Under the pieces are notes generated by a model. That model searched no databases and was not told where the DNA came from. It was given only the letters and a program-made list of their open reading frames with translations. A program made the position numbers and the translations under genes. A stretch of 64,000 nt of DNA, taken from Blastococcus sp. URHD0036 (GTDB taxonomy: Bacteria > Actinomycetota > Actinomycetes > Mycobacteriales > Geodermatophilaceae). Below are positions 39,886 to 47,362 of the stretch, in pieces (the first letter of the stretch is position 1; the number at the start of each line of letters is the position of its first letter). The stretch covers positions 1-64,000 of the forward strand of contig NZ_JNIK01000011.1 in assembly GCF_000701365.1 (NCBI RefSeq). Direction: 5' to 3'.

Positions 39886-40986
39886 TCAGTCCTCGCCCAG
39901 GCCGCCGGCGGACACCGGCTCCTGGTCGAGGTCGGAGAGGACGGCGTTCAGCGGGCGCAGGTCGTAGATGCCCTCGATGTCCACGAGCTCCGGCGTCGTC
40001 CCGGCGTCGAAGCTGTGCTGTGCGGACTCCTCCAGCGTCGAGGCCAGCGGGTCCCACGTGACGGAGAGGTTGCTCCAGGCGCGGTCGAGGACCTCGGCGT
40101 CCAGCGCCGAGCTGCCGGCGTCCTCCAGCCCGGCGTTCACCGCGGCCTTGGCGGCGTCGGGGTCGCTCTCGGCGAGCTGGACGGCGGCGACGTGTCCGCG
40201 CAGGAAGGCGGCGACCGTGTCCGGGTACTGCTCCAGGAACTCGGTGCGCACGATGATGTTCGTGGTGACGAACTGGCCGTCGTCCCACAGGTCGCGCTCG
40301 TCGACCAGCACGTGGGCACCGGCCTCGAGCACCAGGCGGGAGGCCCACGGCTCGGGCAGCCAGGCGCCGTCGAGATCGCCGGACTGGAACAGTCCCAGCG
40401 TGTCGGCGTTCGCCGTCGGCGCGATCGTCACGTCGCCGCCGCCCTCGATGCTGTTCTCGAGGCCCTCGTCGGTCAGCCAGGTGCGCAGTGCGACGTCCTG
40501 GGTGTTGCCCAGCTGCGGCGTGGCCAGCGTCGTGCCCTGCAGGTCCTCCGGGGAGTCGATGCCGTCCCGGACGACGAGCTGGGCACCGCCCGAGGCGGCC
40601 CCGGAGATGATCCGGACAGCGTCGCCGTCGCTCTGGCCGTAGGCGTTGATCGCGGGGCTGGGGCCGATGTAGGCGATGTCCAGCGCGCCACCGAAGACTG
40701 CCTCGACGACGTCGGGGCCGGCGTTGAAGACCTGGGTCGACAGCTTCGTGTCGCCCAGCTCGTCGGCGAACAGGCCCTGGTCGACGCCGATGAGGGCGGC
40801 CGCGTGCGTCACGTTGGCGAAGTAGCCGAGACGGAGCTCGTCGGCGACGCCCGAACCGCCGGAGCTGTCGGAGCCCCCGGAGCTGCTGGAGTCGGAGTCG
40901 TCGCCGCAGGCGGCCAGTGCGGCGGCGAGCGGTACCAGCGCCATGAGGGCGAGGGCGCGGCGGCGGGTGGTGCGATGGGTGGTCAT
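39886..40986 (-). CDS. ssuA: Sulfonate/taurine-type ABC substrate-binding lipoprotein
   Basis: This 366-residue SsuA/THI5-like binding protein has a signal with lipobox LAAC (residues ~24-27) and a twin-arginine-like TTRRRALALM preceding it, followed by a Ser/Gly/Asp linker. The periplasmic-type fold shows LGYFANVTHAAALIGVDQGLF, FGGALDIAYIGPSPAINAY and DGAWLPEPWASRLV. It captures an organosulfur or related anion outside the membrane. A Cys-containing leader ORF 103 bp upstream implies control by cysteine/sulfur supply. Confidence 0.94.
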   Translation of the reverse strand: MTTHRTTRRRALALMALVPLAAALAACGDDSDSSSSGGSDSSGGSGVADELRLGYFANVTHAAALIGVDQGLFADELGDTKLSTQVFNAGPDVVEAVFGGALDIAYIGPSPAINAYGQSDGDAVRIISGAASGGAQLVVRDGIDSPEDLQGTTLATPQLGNTQDVALRTWLTDEGLENSIEGGGDVTIAPTANADTLGLFQSGDLDGAWLPEPWASRLVLEAGAHVLVDERDLWDDGQFVTTNIIVRTEFLEQYPDTVAAFLRGHVAAVQLAESDPDAAKAAVNAGLEDAGSSALDAEVLDRAWSNLSVTWDPLASTLEESAQHSFDAGTTPELVDIEGIYDLRPLNAVLSDLDQEPVSAGGLGED

Positions 40987-41088
40987 GGGTCCTCGTCTGG
41001 GCGGAGGCGCACGGCGACGACGGAGCCTGGGGCCAGGGGGCGCACGTCGACGGACCGCGCGCCGGGAATGGGATCGGACGCGTCGGCT

Positions 41089-41169
41089 CTAGGTCGACGG
41101 ACAGAGAGTGCTGCTCAGCCGGCCGTTGTCGACGTGGCGGCAGGCCACGAGGACGGGCAGCGGAGGCAT
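41089..41169 (-). CDS. Cysteine-type leader peptide upstream of ssuABC
   Basis: A 26-codon ORF (ATG 41169, TAG at 41089) on the ssu strand. Its core CRHVDNGRLSSTLC fits the actinobacterial putative-leader pattern RHVDxxRxxSxxC found upstream of sulfur assimilation genes. Cys codons are at positions 10 and 23, the second four codons before the stop. The sequence GTCGAC occurs in the leader, over its stop and again downstream (about 41046), allowing alternative base-pairing as in attenuation. The ORF starts 7 bp after a TTATCT -10, so its mRNA is probably leaderless. Function as a Cys sensor is inference from this layout and known families. Confidence 0.75.
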   Translation of the reverse strand: MPPLPVLVACRHVDNGRLSSTLCPST

Positions 41170-41176
41170 GGCGGAA

Positions 41177-41215
41177 AGATAACCCACATCTTCCGCACCA
41201 TGTCAGTGGGGTATC
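41177..41215 (-). promoter_or_regulatory. Promoter and inverted-repeat operator of ssu operon
   Basis: On the minus strand: CTGACA, 18 bp, TTATCT, then 7 bp to the leader ATG. An inverted repeat GATACCCCAC-N18-GTGGGTTATC (arms 41206-41215 and 41178-41187; 9 of 10 match) exactly brackets the -35 and -10. A repressor bound here would occlude RNA polymerase. Confidence 0.6.
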
Positions 41216-41423
41216 ACACGTCTTCCCGGGCCGCGGATCGCCAGGCCGTCCGTCGCCTGTCAGATGACGCCCAGCCGTTCGGTGATCGAGCGGTGACCGA
41301 TGCGGCACCTTGCCAAGCAACACGCCGGAGCTTCGTCGGTTCTGGACATCTCAGCCCGTTGCTGCTAATCGGCGCGTCGGCGGACTCTGCCGGACATCAG
41401 CTCCACTCCCCTCGGAGGCCATC
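41216..41423. other. Intergenic region between ssu promoter and AMIN-like gene
   Basis: This stretch of about 208 bp should hold the plus-strand promoter of the AMIN-like gene. I see no gene, riboswitch or strong hairpin. A CGGAGG Shine-Dalgarno closes it. Confidence 0.4.
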
Positions 41424-42014
41424 ATGTCCATCCAGCCGACGCCCCGCCGGACCCGCTGCACGCGCCGCCTCGTCACCGCCCTCGCCGGCGGCGCCGTCCT
41501 CGGCGCCACCGCCCTCGCCGCACCTGCGTCGGCCGCGCCCGCGGCCGGCTGCGCGACGGCCTGGGGCTCGCTGCCCGAGGCGGCCGGCCCGCTGGGCACC
41601 GGCCGGGTCGACGACATCCGCGCGGGCCGGCACGACTGCTTCGACCGCCTGGTGGTCGACGTCGACGGCGCCGGCGGCAGGGACGTCGGCTACGACGTCC
41701 GCTACGTGTCGGTCTTCACCGAGGACGGGAGGGGCGACGCCGTGCCGCTGCGCGGGGCCGCGGACCTGCAGGTCGTCGTGCGCAGCCCGGCCTACGACCA
41801 CGCCGGCCACTCGACCTACGACCCGGCCCCACGCACGGAGGCGGTGGACGTGTCCGGCTACAGCACCTTCCGGCAGGTGGCGTGGGGCGGCTCGTTCGAG
41901 GGCTACAGCACGATCGGGCTCGGCGTCCGGGCGCGGCTGCCCTTCCGTGTCACGGTCCTCGACGGGCCCGGGAACGACGCGCGCGTGGTGATCGACGTCG
42001 CCCACACCTGGTGA
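41424..42014 (+). CDS. Secreted AMIN-like domain protein
   Basis: This 196-residue exported protein has a Sec/Tat-compatible signal peptide (PRRTRCTRRLVTALAGGAVL...PASAAPA). Its single domain is an AMIN-like beta fold: HDCFDRLVVDVDG, GYDVRYVSVFTEDG, GSFEGYSTIGLGVRARLPFRV and a terminal RVVIDVAHTW strand. Related domains bind cell-wall polymers. Start ATG 41424 has CGGAGG; upstream in-frame ATG 41310 would destroy the signal peptide. Two Cys in the mature part could form a disulfide. Confidence 0.82.
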   Translation: MSIQPTPRRTRCTRRLVTALAGGAVLGATALAAPASAAPAAGCATAWGSLPEAAGPLGTGRVDDIRAGRHDCFDRLVVDVDGAGGRDVGYDVRYVSVFTEDGRGDAVPLRGAADLQVVVRSPAYDHAGHSTYDPAPRTEAVDVSGYSTFRQVAWGGSFEGYSTIGLGVRARLPFRVTVLDGPGNDARVVIDVAHTW

Positions 42015-42032
42015 GCGGGAGTGCGGGCGCGG

Positions 42033-42350
42033 TCAGCCGGCAGAGCCGGAGCCGCGCCCGTCCTCGCGCGGGGGCTCGATCGCCCTCGGCGCCCGTCTCA
42101 GCGTGTCGAGGACGTCCGCACCCGGCTCCCGGCGCTCCTGCAGCAGCTCCTCCGGGGTGTCGGGGACGTCGACGCCGGGCTCCTCCTCGACCGGGTCGAA
42201 GCTCACCGGCACCCGCTTGAGGTGGCGGGTCATCGACCGCACCAGGAAACCGACGGCGATGAGGCCGAGCACGAGCAGGAGCAGACCGAACGGCCCGGAC
42301 TTGCCGACGTCCTCGGGGAGCTGGTCGCTGGCCGCCCACACGATCGTCAT
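42033..42350 (-). CDS. Small membrane protein downstream of mca
   Basis: This 105-residue protein has one strong transmembrane helix (FGLLLLVLGLIAVGFLVRSM), then a cytoplasmic tail with KRVPVSFDPVEEEPGVDVPDTPEELL. It overlaps mca by 4 bp, the same place as Rv1083 after mca in M. tuberculosis. The Pro/Glu-rich tail is a recurring feature of this actinobacterial family. Function is unknown. Confidence 0.8.
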   Translation of the reverse strand: MTIVWAASDQLPEDVGKSGPFGLLLLVLGLIAVGFLVRSMTRHLKRVPVSFDPVEEEPGVDVPDTPEELLQERREPGADVLDTLRRAPRAIEPPREDGRGSGSAG

Positions 42351-43234
42351 CGGACCGTCACCTCGGAGCGGATGCCGGCGAAGAGGTCGTCCTCGGGCGT
42401 CGCGACGTCGACCAGCGAGCGGGCCAGCTCGTAGTCCTCGGTCGGCCAGACCTGCTGCTGCAGCTCCATCGGGACGGCGAACCACCGGCCCGTGGGGTCG
42501 ATCTGGGTCGCGTGGGCGATGAGGGCGGCGTCGCGCAGCGGGAAGTACTCGGCGCACGCGACGCTCGTGGTGACCCGGTGGGAGATGTCGTGCTCCGGGT
42601 CCCAGTTCTCGAGCCACTCGGCGTACGCCGACTCCTGGCCGGACGCGACGATGGCCTCGTGCAGCGCCCGGATCCGGGGCAGCGTGAACGTCATGTGGTA
42701 GTAGAGCTTGCTCGGCTGCCAGGGCTCCCCGAGCTCCGGATAGCGGTCCGGGTCACCCGCGGCCTCGAACGCGTACATCGAGATCTCGTGCGTCTTGATG
42801 TGGTCGGGGTGCGGGTAGCCGCCCCGCTCGTCGTAGGTCGTGATCACCTGCGGGCGGAACCGGCGGATCAGCGCCACCAGCGGCGCGGCGGCCTCCTCCA
42901 GCGGCAGCAGGGCGAAGCACCCCTCGGGCAGCGGCGGCAGCGGGTCGCCCTCGGGCAGCCCGGAGTCCACGAAGCCGAGGAACTCCTGCTCGACGCCGAG
43001 GATCTCCCGCGCACGGGCCATCTCCTCGGTGCGGATCTCCGGGAGCCGCTCCCACACCTCGGGCTTGTCGAGGGCCGGGTTGAGCACCGATCCGCGCTCG
43101 CCGCCGGTGCACGTGGCCACCATGACGCGGGCGCCCTCGGCGACGTACTTGGCCATCGTCGCGGCGCCCTTGCTCGACTCGTCGTCGGGATGGGCGTGCA
43201 CGGCGAGCAGCCGGAGCTGGTCTGCGTCGGTCAC
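42347..43234 (-). CDS. mca: Mycothiol S-conjugate amidase
   Basis: Mca cleaves mycothiol-toxin conjugates to mercapturic acids for export. The 295-residue zinc enzyme has the LmbE/PIG-L motif AVHAHPDDESSKGA, CTGGERGSVLNPAL, TYDERGGYPHPDHIKTHEIS and the C-terminal EYFPLRDAALIAHATQIDP. Length and the adjacent small membrane gene fit Mca rather than MshB. GTG 43234 is chosen because upstream residues are low-complexity and not family-like. Confidence 0.94.
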   Translation of the reverse strand: MTDADQLRLLAVHAHPDDESSKGAATMAKYVAEGARVMVATCTGGERGSVLNPALDKPEVWERLPEIRTEEMARAREILGVEQEFLGFVDSGLPEGDPLPPLPEGCFALLPLEEAAAPLVALIRRFRPQVITTYDERGGYPHPDHIKTHEISMYAFEAAGDPDRYPELGEPWQPSKLYYHMTFTLPRIRALHEAIVASGQESAYAEWLENWDPEHDISHRVTTSVACAEYFPLRDAALIAHATQIDPTGRWFAVPMELQQQVWPTEDYELARSLVDVATPEDDLFAGIRSEVTVR

Positions 43235-43440
43235 CGGGCCATCATCCCCCGTGCCGGGGACAGGGTGCGGCGGGCGGGCACCCGGACGGGTGTGGTGTGC
43301 CACGGGTCACTCCGGGACGGGGTAGGTTCCGCAACTCCCGTCGACGTGTGCACCGGCTCCGAGCCCGGTGTTAGCTTGGCGGATCACCGTGAGCGCCGTC
43401 TGACCGGACGGTGACCCCCGAGCTGCAGGAGTACCCCGGC

Positions 43441-43941
43441 GTGACCACCCCCACTGAGCACGAGCAGGGCATCTGGCTGACCCAGGAGGCCCACGACCGG
43501 CTGAAGGCCGAGCTCGACCAGCTGGTGGCCAACCGCCCCGCCATGGCCGCCGAGATCAACGCCCGCCGCGAGGAGGGCGACCTCAAGGAGAACGGCGGCT
43601 ACCACGCGGCCAAGGACGAGCAGGGCAAGCAGGAGGGCCGCATCCGGCAGCTCGAGGACATCCTGCGCAAGGCCACCGTCGGCGACGCCCCCACCGAGGC
43701 GTCGCACGCGGCGACCGGCACCGTGATCACCATCCGCTTCACCGGCGACGACGAGACCGAGAAGTTCCTGCTCGGCTCCCGCGAGATCGCCGGCACCACG
43801 GACCTGACCGTCTACTCGCCGGAGTCCGCGCTCGGTGCGGCGATCATGGGCGCGAAGCCCGGCGCGACCGTGACCTACCAGGCGCCCAACGGCCGGGACA
43901 TCACCGTGGACGTCGTCGCGATCGAGCCGTTCGTCCCCTGA
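43441..43941 (+). CDS. greA: Transcription elongation factor GreA
   Basis: GreA rescues backtracked RNA polymerase by stimulating transcript cleavage. The 166-residue protein has the N-terminal coiled coil (LTQEAHDRLKAELDQLVANR, INARREEGDLKENGGYHAAK) with the acidic tip, and the C-terminal FKBP-like domain (GSREIAGTTDLTVYSPES...PNGRDITVDVVAIEPF). GTG 43441 with GGAG gives the usual length; an in-frame GTG at 43411 is possible. In M. tuberculosis a DUF4307 gene sits between mca and greA. Here that 206-bp gap is empty. Confidence 0.95.
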   Translation: MTTPTEHEQGIWLTQEAHDRLKAELDQLVANRPAMAAEINARREEGDLKENGGYHAAKDEQGKQEGRIRQLEDILRKATVGDAPTEASHAATGTVITIRFTGDDETEKFLLGSREIAGTTDLTVYSPESALGAAIMGAKPGATVTYQAPNGRDITVDVVAIEPFVP

Positions 43942-43961
43942 CCGGGGCGGATCTCCCGCGC

Positions 43962-44282
43962 ATGGCGCGCTCCCGCCGCGCCGAGAACACCGGCTTCGAG
44001 TGCGGCCACTGCCACCTCGCCGTCCCGGCGAACAGCGACGGGCACTACCGCAACCACTGCCCGTACTGCCTCTGGTCGCTGCACGTCGACGACCTGCCCG
44101 GCGACCGGGCGAGCGAGTGCCGGTCGCTCATGGAGCCGATCGGGCTGGTGGAGAAGTCGGGCAAGGGCTGGCAGGTGGTCCACCGCTGCACGCGGTGCGG
44201 CCACCACCAGCCCAACCGGCTCGTCCGCGAGGGCGAGGCCCCCGACGACCTGGACCTGGTGCTCGAGCTGCCCTGGCTCTGA
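43962..44282 (+). CDS. RNHCP zinc-ribbon protein
   Basis: This 106-residue protein is named for its RNHCPYC motif. It has two CxxC knuckle pairs: FECGHCHLAV with NHCPYCLWSLH, and a C-terminal RCTRCGHHQPNR. It is therefore a small zinc-binding protein, probably nucleic-acid or ribosome-associated. It follows greA by 20 bp and is likely cotranscribed. Two palindromic repeats follow its stop. Confidence 0.88.
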   Translation: MARSRRAENTGFECGHCHLAVPANSDGHYRNHCPYCLWSLHVDDLPGDRASECRSLMEPIGLVEKSGKGWQVVHRCTRCGHHQPNRLVREGEAPDDLDLVLELPWL

Positions 44283-44313
44283 CCCGCGGCTCTCGCCCGT
44301 CGGCGGCGACCCG

Positions 44314-44377
44314 TTGCGGGTGTTCCTCGCGCGTCACGGGTGCTGCAGGACCAGCAGAGGGCGAGGAACACCCGCAA
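44314..44377. repeat. Palindromic intergenic repeat, copy C
   Basis: A 64-bp copy with perfect 17-bp arms TTGCGGGTGTTCCTCGC / GCGAGGAACACCCGCAA. It lies between convergent genes together with copy D, 30 bp away. Confidence 0.8.
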
Positions 44378-44407
44378 TGCAGCTCTCGGTGGCCGGGCGG
44401 CGGCCTG

Positions 44408-44469
44408 TTGCGGTGTTGCCCGTGCTCCTGCGGTGCTGCAGCGCCGCAGGAGCGCGAGGAACACCGCAA
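44408..44469. repeat. Palindromic intergenic repeat, copy D
   Basis: A 62-bp copy in which almost the whole element pairs: outer TTGCGGTGTT/AACACCGCAA, inner GCTCCTGCGG/CCGCAGGAGC and a GCTGCAGC-like centre. It lies 16 bp from the 3' end of the convergent M3 peptidase gene. Confidence 0.8.
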
Positions 44470-44485
44470 GAGCCCGGCCGAGGGC

Positions 44486-46543
44486 TCAGGCGGCGAGGCC
44501 GCGGCGGCGGAGCAACGGTCCGGGGTCGGCGTCGCGGCCGCGGACGGCACGGAACGCCTCCAGCGGGTCGACCGAGCCGCCGACGGCGAGCAGTCGCTCA
44601 CGGAAGACGTCGCCGTTCTCCCGGCGCAGCCCCCCGTTCTCCTCGAACCAGTCGACCATGTCGGCGTCGAGGACCTCGGACCAGATGTAGGAGTAGTAGC
44701 CGGCCGAGTAGCCACCGGCGAAGACGTGCTGGAAGTACGTCGTCCGGTACCGCGGCGGCACCAGGTCCGACGCCACCCCGGCGGCGGCGAGGGCGCGCGC
44801 CTCGAACTCGGCCGGGTCGCCGATCTCGGTCTCCGGCGTGATCCGGTGCCAGGCCTGGTCGAGCAGCGTCGCCGCCAGGTACTCCAGCGTGCCGAAGCCC
44901 TCGCCCCACAGGGCCGCCGCCTCCAGTGCCGTCACGACCTCGGCCGCCAGCGGCTCGCCGGTCCCGACGTGCCGGGCGTAGTGGTCGCGGACCTCGGGCC
45001 ACATCGCCCACATCTCGTTGACCTGGCTGGGGAACTCGACGAAGTCCCGGGGCACCGCCGTCCCGGCGAACCGCGGGTAGGTGACCGCGGAGCTCAGCGC
45101 GTGCAGCGTGTGGCCGAACTCGTGGAACAGCGTGTCGACCTCGGTCAGGGTGAGCAGGGTCGGCTGCCCGGGCGCGGCGCGGTTGACGTTGAGGTTGTTG
45201 ACGACGACGGGGCGGGTCCCCAGCAACCCCGACTGCGACACGAAGCTGCTCATCCACGCCCCGCCGCGCTTGCCCTCCCGCGCGAAGAAGTCGCCGAGGT
45301 ACAGGCCGACCGCGGCACCGGTGGCGTCGGTGACCTCCCAGACCCGGACGTCGGGGTGGTAGCCGGCCAGGTCGGCCCGCGGCGTGAACCGGAATCCGTA
45401 GAGGCGCTCGGCGGCGTGGAAGACACCGTCGACCAGCACCCGGTCCAGCTCGAAGAACGGGCGCAGTGCCGCGGTGTCGACGGCGTATCGCTCCGCCCGC
45501 ACCCGCTCGCTGTAGAACGCCCAGTCCCAGGCGGCGAGCTCCACGCCGTCGGCGGCCGCGACCTCGGCGAGGACGGCCGCCTCGGCCTGCGCGTTCGCCA
45601 CCGACGGACCGACCATCGTGGCGAGCATCGCGTCGACCGCCTCCGCGGTACCGGCGGTCTGGTCGGCCAGCACGAGGTCGGCGTGCGTCGTGAACCCGAG
45701 CAGCCGGGCCCGCTCGGCGCGCAGCCGGGCGATGCTGACGGCGACCGGCCCGTTGTCGTGCTCCCCGGACGACGCCCGGCCGACCGAGGCCTCGAACACC
45801 CGTCGCCGCAGCTCCCGGTTCCGCAGCTTGGCGAGCACCGGCTGACCGGTCGGGAGGACCAGGGTGAGCAGGTGCCCCTCGACCCCGCGGTCGGCGGCGG
45901 CCCGCGCCGCGGCCGCGATCTCCTCCTCGCCCAGGCCGTCGAGCGCGGCGACGTCGTCCACCTGGACGGCGGCGGCCTCGGTGGCCGCCTGCAGGTTCTG
46001 CGCGAACGTCGTCGACAGCTCCGACAGCCGGGAGTTGAGCTCGGTCAGCCGGGCGCGGCCGGCCTCGTCGAGCCGGGCCCCGGACAGCACGAAGTCCAGG
46101 TGGTAGCGCTCGACCAGCCGCAGCGACTCCGGATCGAGCCCCGCCGTCTCGCGCGCCTCGTGCACGGCGTCGATCCGGGCGAACAGCACCGGGTCCAGCC
46201 GGACGGCGTCGGCGTGGGCCGACTGCACCGGGGCCAGCTCGCGCTCGATCTCCCGCAGCCGCGGCGTCGACACCGACGAGGAGAGGTTGCCCAGGACGGC
46301 GTTGGCGCGGCGCAGCAGCCGGCCGGACCGCTCCAGGGCGACCACCGTGTTCTCGAACGTCGGGGGCTCCGCCGACCCCGTGATCGCCGCGACCTCGGTC
46401 CGCTGCTCCGCCATGCCGGCGAGCACGGCGTCCCGGCAGTGCTCGAGCGTGATGTCGGCGAACGGCGGCAGCTCGAACGGCAGCGGCGACGGGGAGAGCA
46501 GCGGGTTGGCAGGAGTGGCATCGGTGAGGCTCATCGACGCCAT
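44486..46543 (-). CDS. M3 family metallopeptidase (peptidyl-dipeptidase/oligopeptidase)
   Basis: This 685-residue thimet-type zinc peptidase degrades short peptides in the cytoplasm. The catalytic motif is DTLFHEFGHTLHALSS, with the third ligand Glu region in DFVEFPSQVNEMW. The N-terminal helical region is intact (FADITLEHCRDAVLAGMAEQ), and the C-terminal FAGGYSAGYYSYIWSEVLDADM is characteristic of Dcp/OpdA. Two ATGs (46543 and 46534) are possible starts; both leave a few bases after the upstream ABC permease stop. Confidence 0.94.
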   Translation of the reverse strand: MASMSLTDATPANPLLSPSPLPFELPPFADITLEHCRDAVLAGMAEQRTEVAAITGSAEPPTFENTVVALERSGRLLRRANAVLGNLSSSVSTPRLREIERELAPVQSAHADAVRLDPVLFARIDAVHEARETAGLDPESLRLVERYHLDFVLSGARLDEAGRARLTELNSRLSELSTTFAQNLQAATEAAAVQVDDVAALDGLGEEEIAAAARAAADRGVEGHLLTLVLPTGQPVLAKLRNRELRRRVFEASVGRASSGEHDNGPVAVSIARLRAERARLLGFTTHADLVLADQTAGTAEAVDAMLATMVGPSVANAQAEAAVLAEVAAADGVELAAWDWAFYSERVRAERYAVDTAALRPFFELDRVLVDGVFHAAERLYGFRFTPRADLAGYHPDVRVWEVTDATGAAVGLYLGDFFAREGKRGGAWMSSFVSQSGLLGTRPVVVNNLNVNRAAPGQPTLLTLTEVDTLFHEFGHTLHALSSAVTYPRFAGTAVPRDFVEFPSQVNEMWAMWPEVRDHYARHVGTGEPLAAEVVTALEAAALWGEGFGTLEYLAATLLDQAWHRITPETEIGDPAEFEARALAAAGVASDLVPPRYRTTYFQHVFAGGYSAGYYSYIWSEVLDADMVDWFEENGGLRRENGDVFRERLLAVGGSVDPLEAFRAVRGRDADPGPLLRRRGLAA

Positions 46544-46555
46544 CCTGCTACGACA

Positions 46556-47362
46556 TCAGCGGGTGGACGTCCGGCTGTACAGGCGCACGGCCAGCGGCAC
46601 GAACACCGCGAGGAAGCCGACGGTCCACAACAGCGTGTACGCCACCGGGTTCTGCAGCGACCACGCGTCGGGCGGCGGCGCCCCGGCCACCGTGTTGCCG
46701 AAGAGATCCCGGGCGGCCTGGACGACGGCCGACACGGGGTTCCACTCGGCGAAGGTCTGCAGCACCGGCGGGAAGCTCTCCAGCGGCACGAAGGTGTTGG
46801 CGACGAAGGTCAGCGGGAAGATGACGATGAAGCTGGCGTTGTTGACGACCTCCGGGGTGCGGACGAGCAGGCCCACCACCGCCATCAGCCAGCTGATCGC
46901 ATAGGCGAAGACCAGGAGCACGAGGAAGCCGCCGATCGCCTCCGGCACCGAGCTGTTGATCCGCCAGCCGACGGCCAGCCCGGTCAACGCCATGACGAAG
47001 ATCGAGATCGCGTTCAGCCCGAGGTCGGCGACCGTGCGCCCGATCAGCACCGCCGACCGCGACATCGGCAGGGACCGGAACCGGTCGATGAGCCCCTTCT
47101 GCAGGTCCTCCGCCAGGCTCGCCCCCGTGGTCGTGCTCCCGAGCACGATGGTCTGGGCGAAGATCCCGGGCAGCAGGAACTCCGCGTAGCTCACGTCCCC
47201 CGGCACCTCGATGGCGCCGCCGAAGACGTAGCGGAACAGCAGCACGAACATGATCGGCGACAGGGTCGCGAACACGATCAGGTCGGGGACCCGCTTGACC
47301 TTGATCAGGTTGCGGCGGGTGATGGTCGCGCTGTCGGCGACGACCGCGGACAGGGCGCTCAT
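46556..47362 (-). CDS. ABC-2 type exporter permease
   Basis: This 268-residue permease with six hydrophobic segments is of the DrrB type: KRVPDLIVFATLSPIMFVLL, EFLLPGIFAQTIVLGSTTTG, DLQKGLIDRFRSLPMSRSAV, FIVIFPLTFVANTFVPLESFP and WNPVSAVVQAARDLFGN. It is coupled by a 4-bp overlap with its ATPase and is the second ABC exporter in the window. The substrate is not evident. Confidence 0.94.
   Translation of the reverse strand: MSALSAVVADSATITRRNLIKVKRVPDLIVFATLSPIMFVLLFRYVFGGAIEVPGDVSYAEFLLPGIFAQTIVLGSTTTGASLAEDLQKGLIDRFRSLPMSRSAVLIGRTVADLGLNAISIFVMALTGLAVGWRINSSVPEAIGGFLVLLVFAYAISWLMAVVGLLVRTPEVVNNASFIVIFPLTFVANTFVPLESFPPVLQTFAEWNPVSAVVQAARDLFGNTVAGAPPPDAWSLQNPVAYTLLWTVGFLAVFVPLAVRLYSRTSTR

Noticed and set aside
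40987-41088. SAM or other sulfur riboswitch upstream of ssuA
   Set aside because: No S-box type core was found; the leader ORF explains the conserved-looking sequence better.
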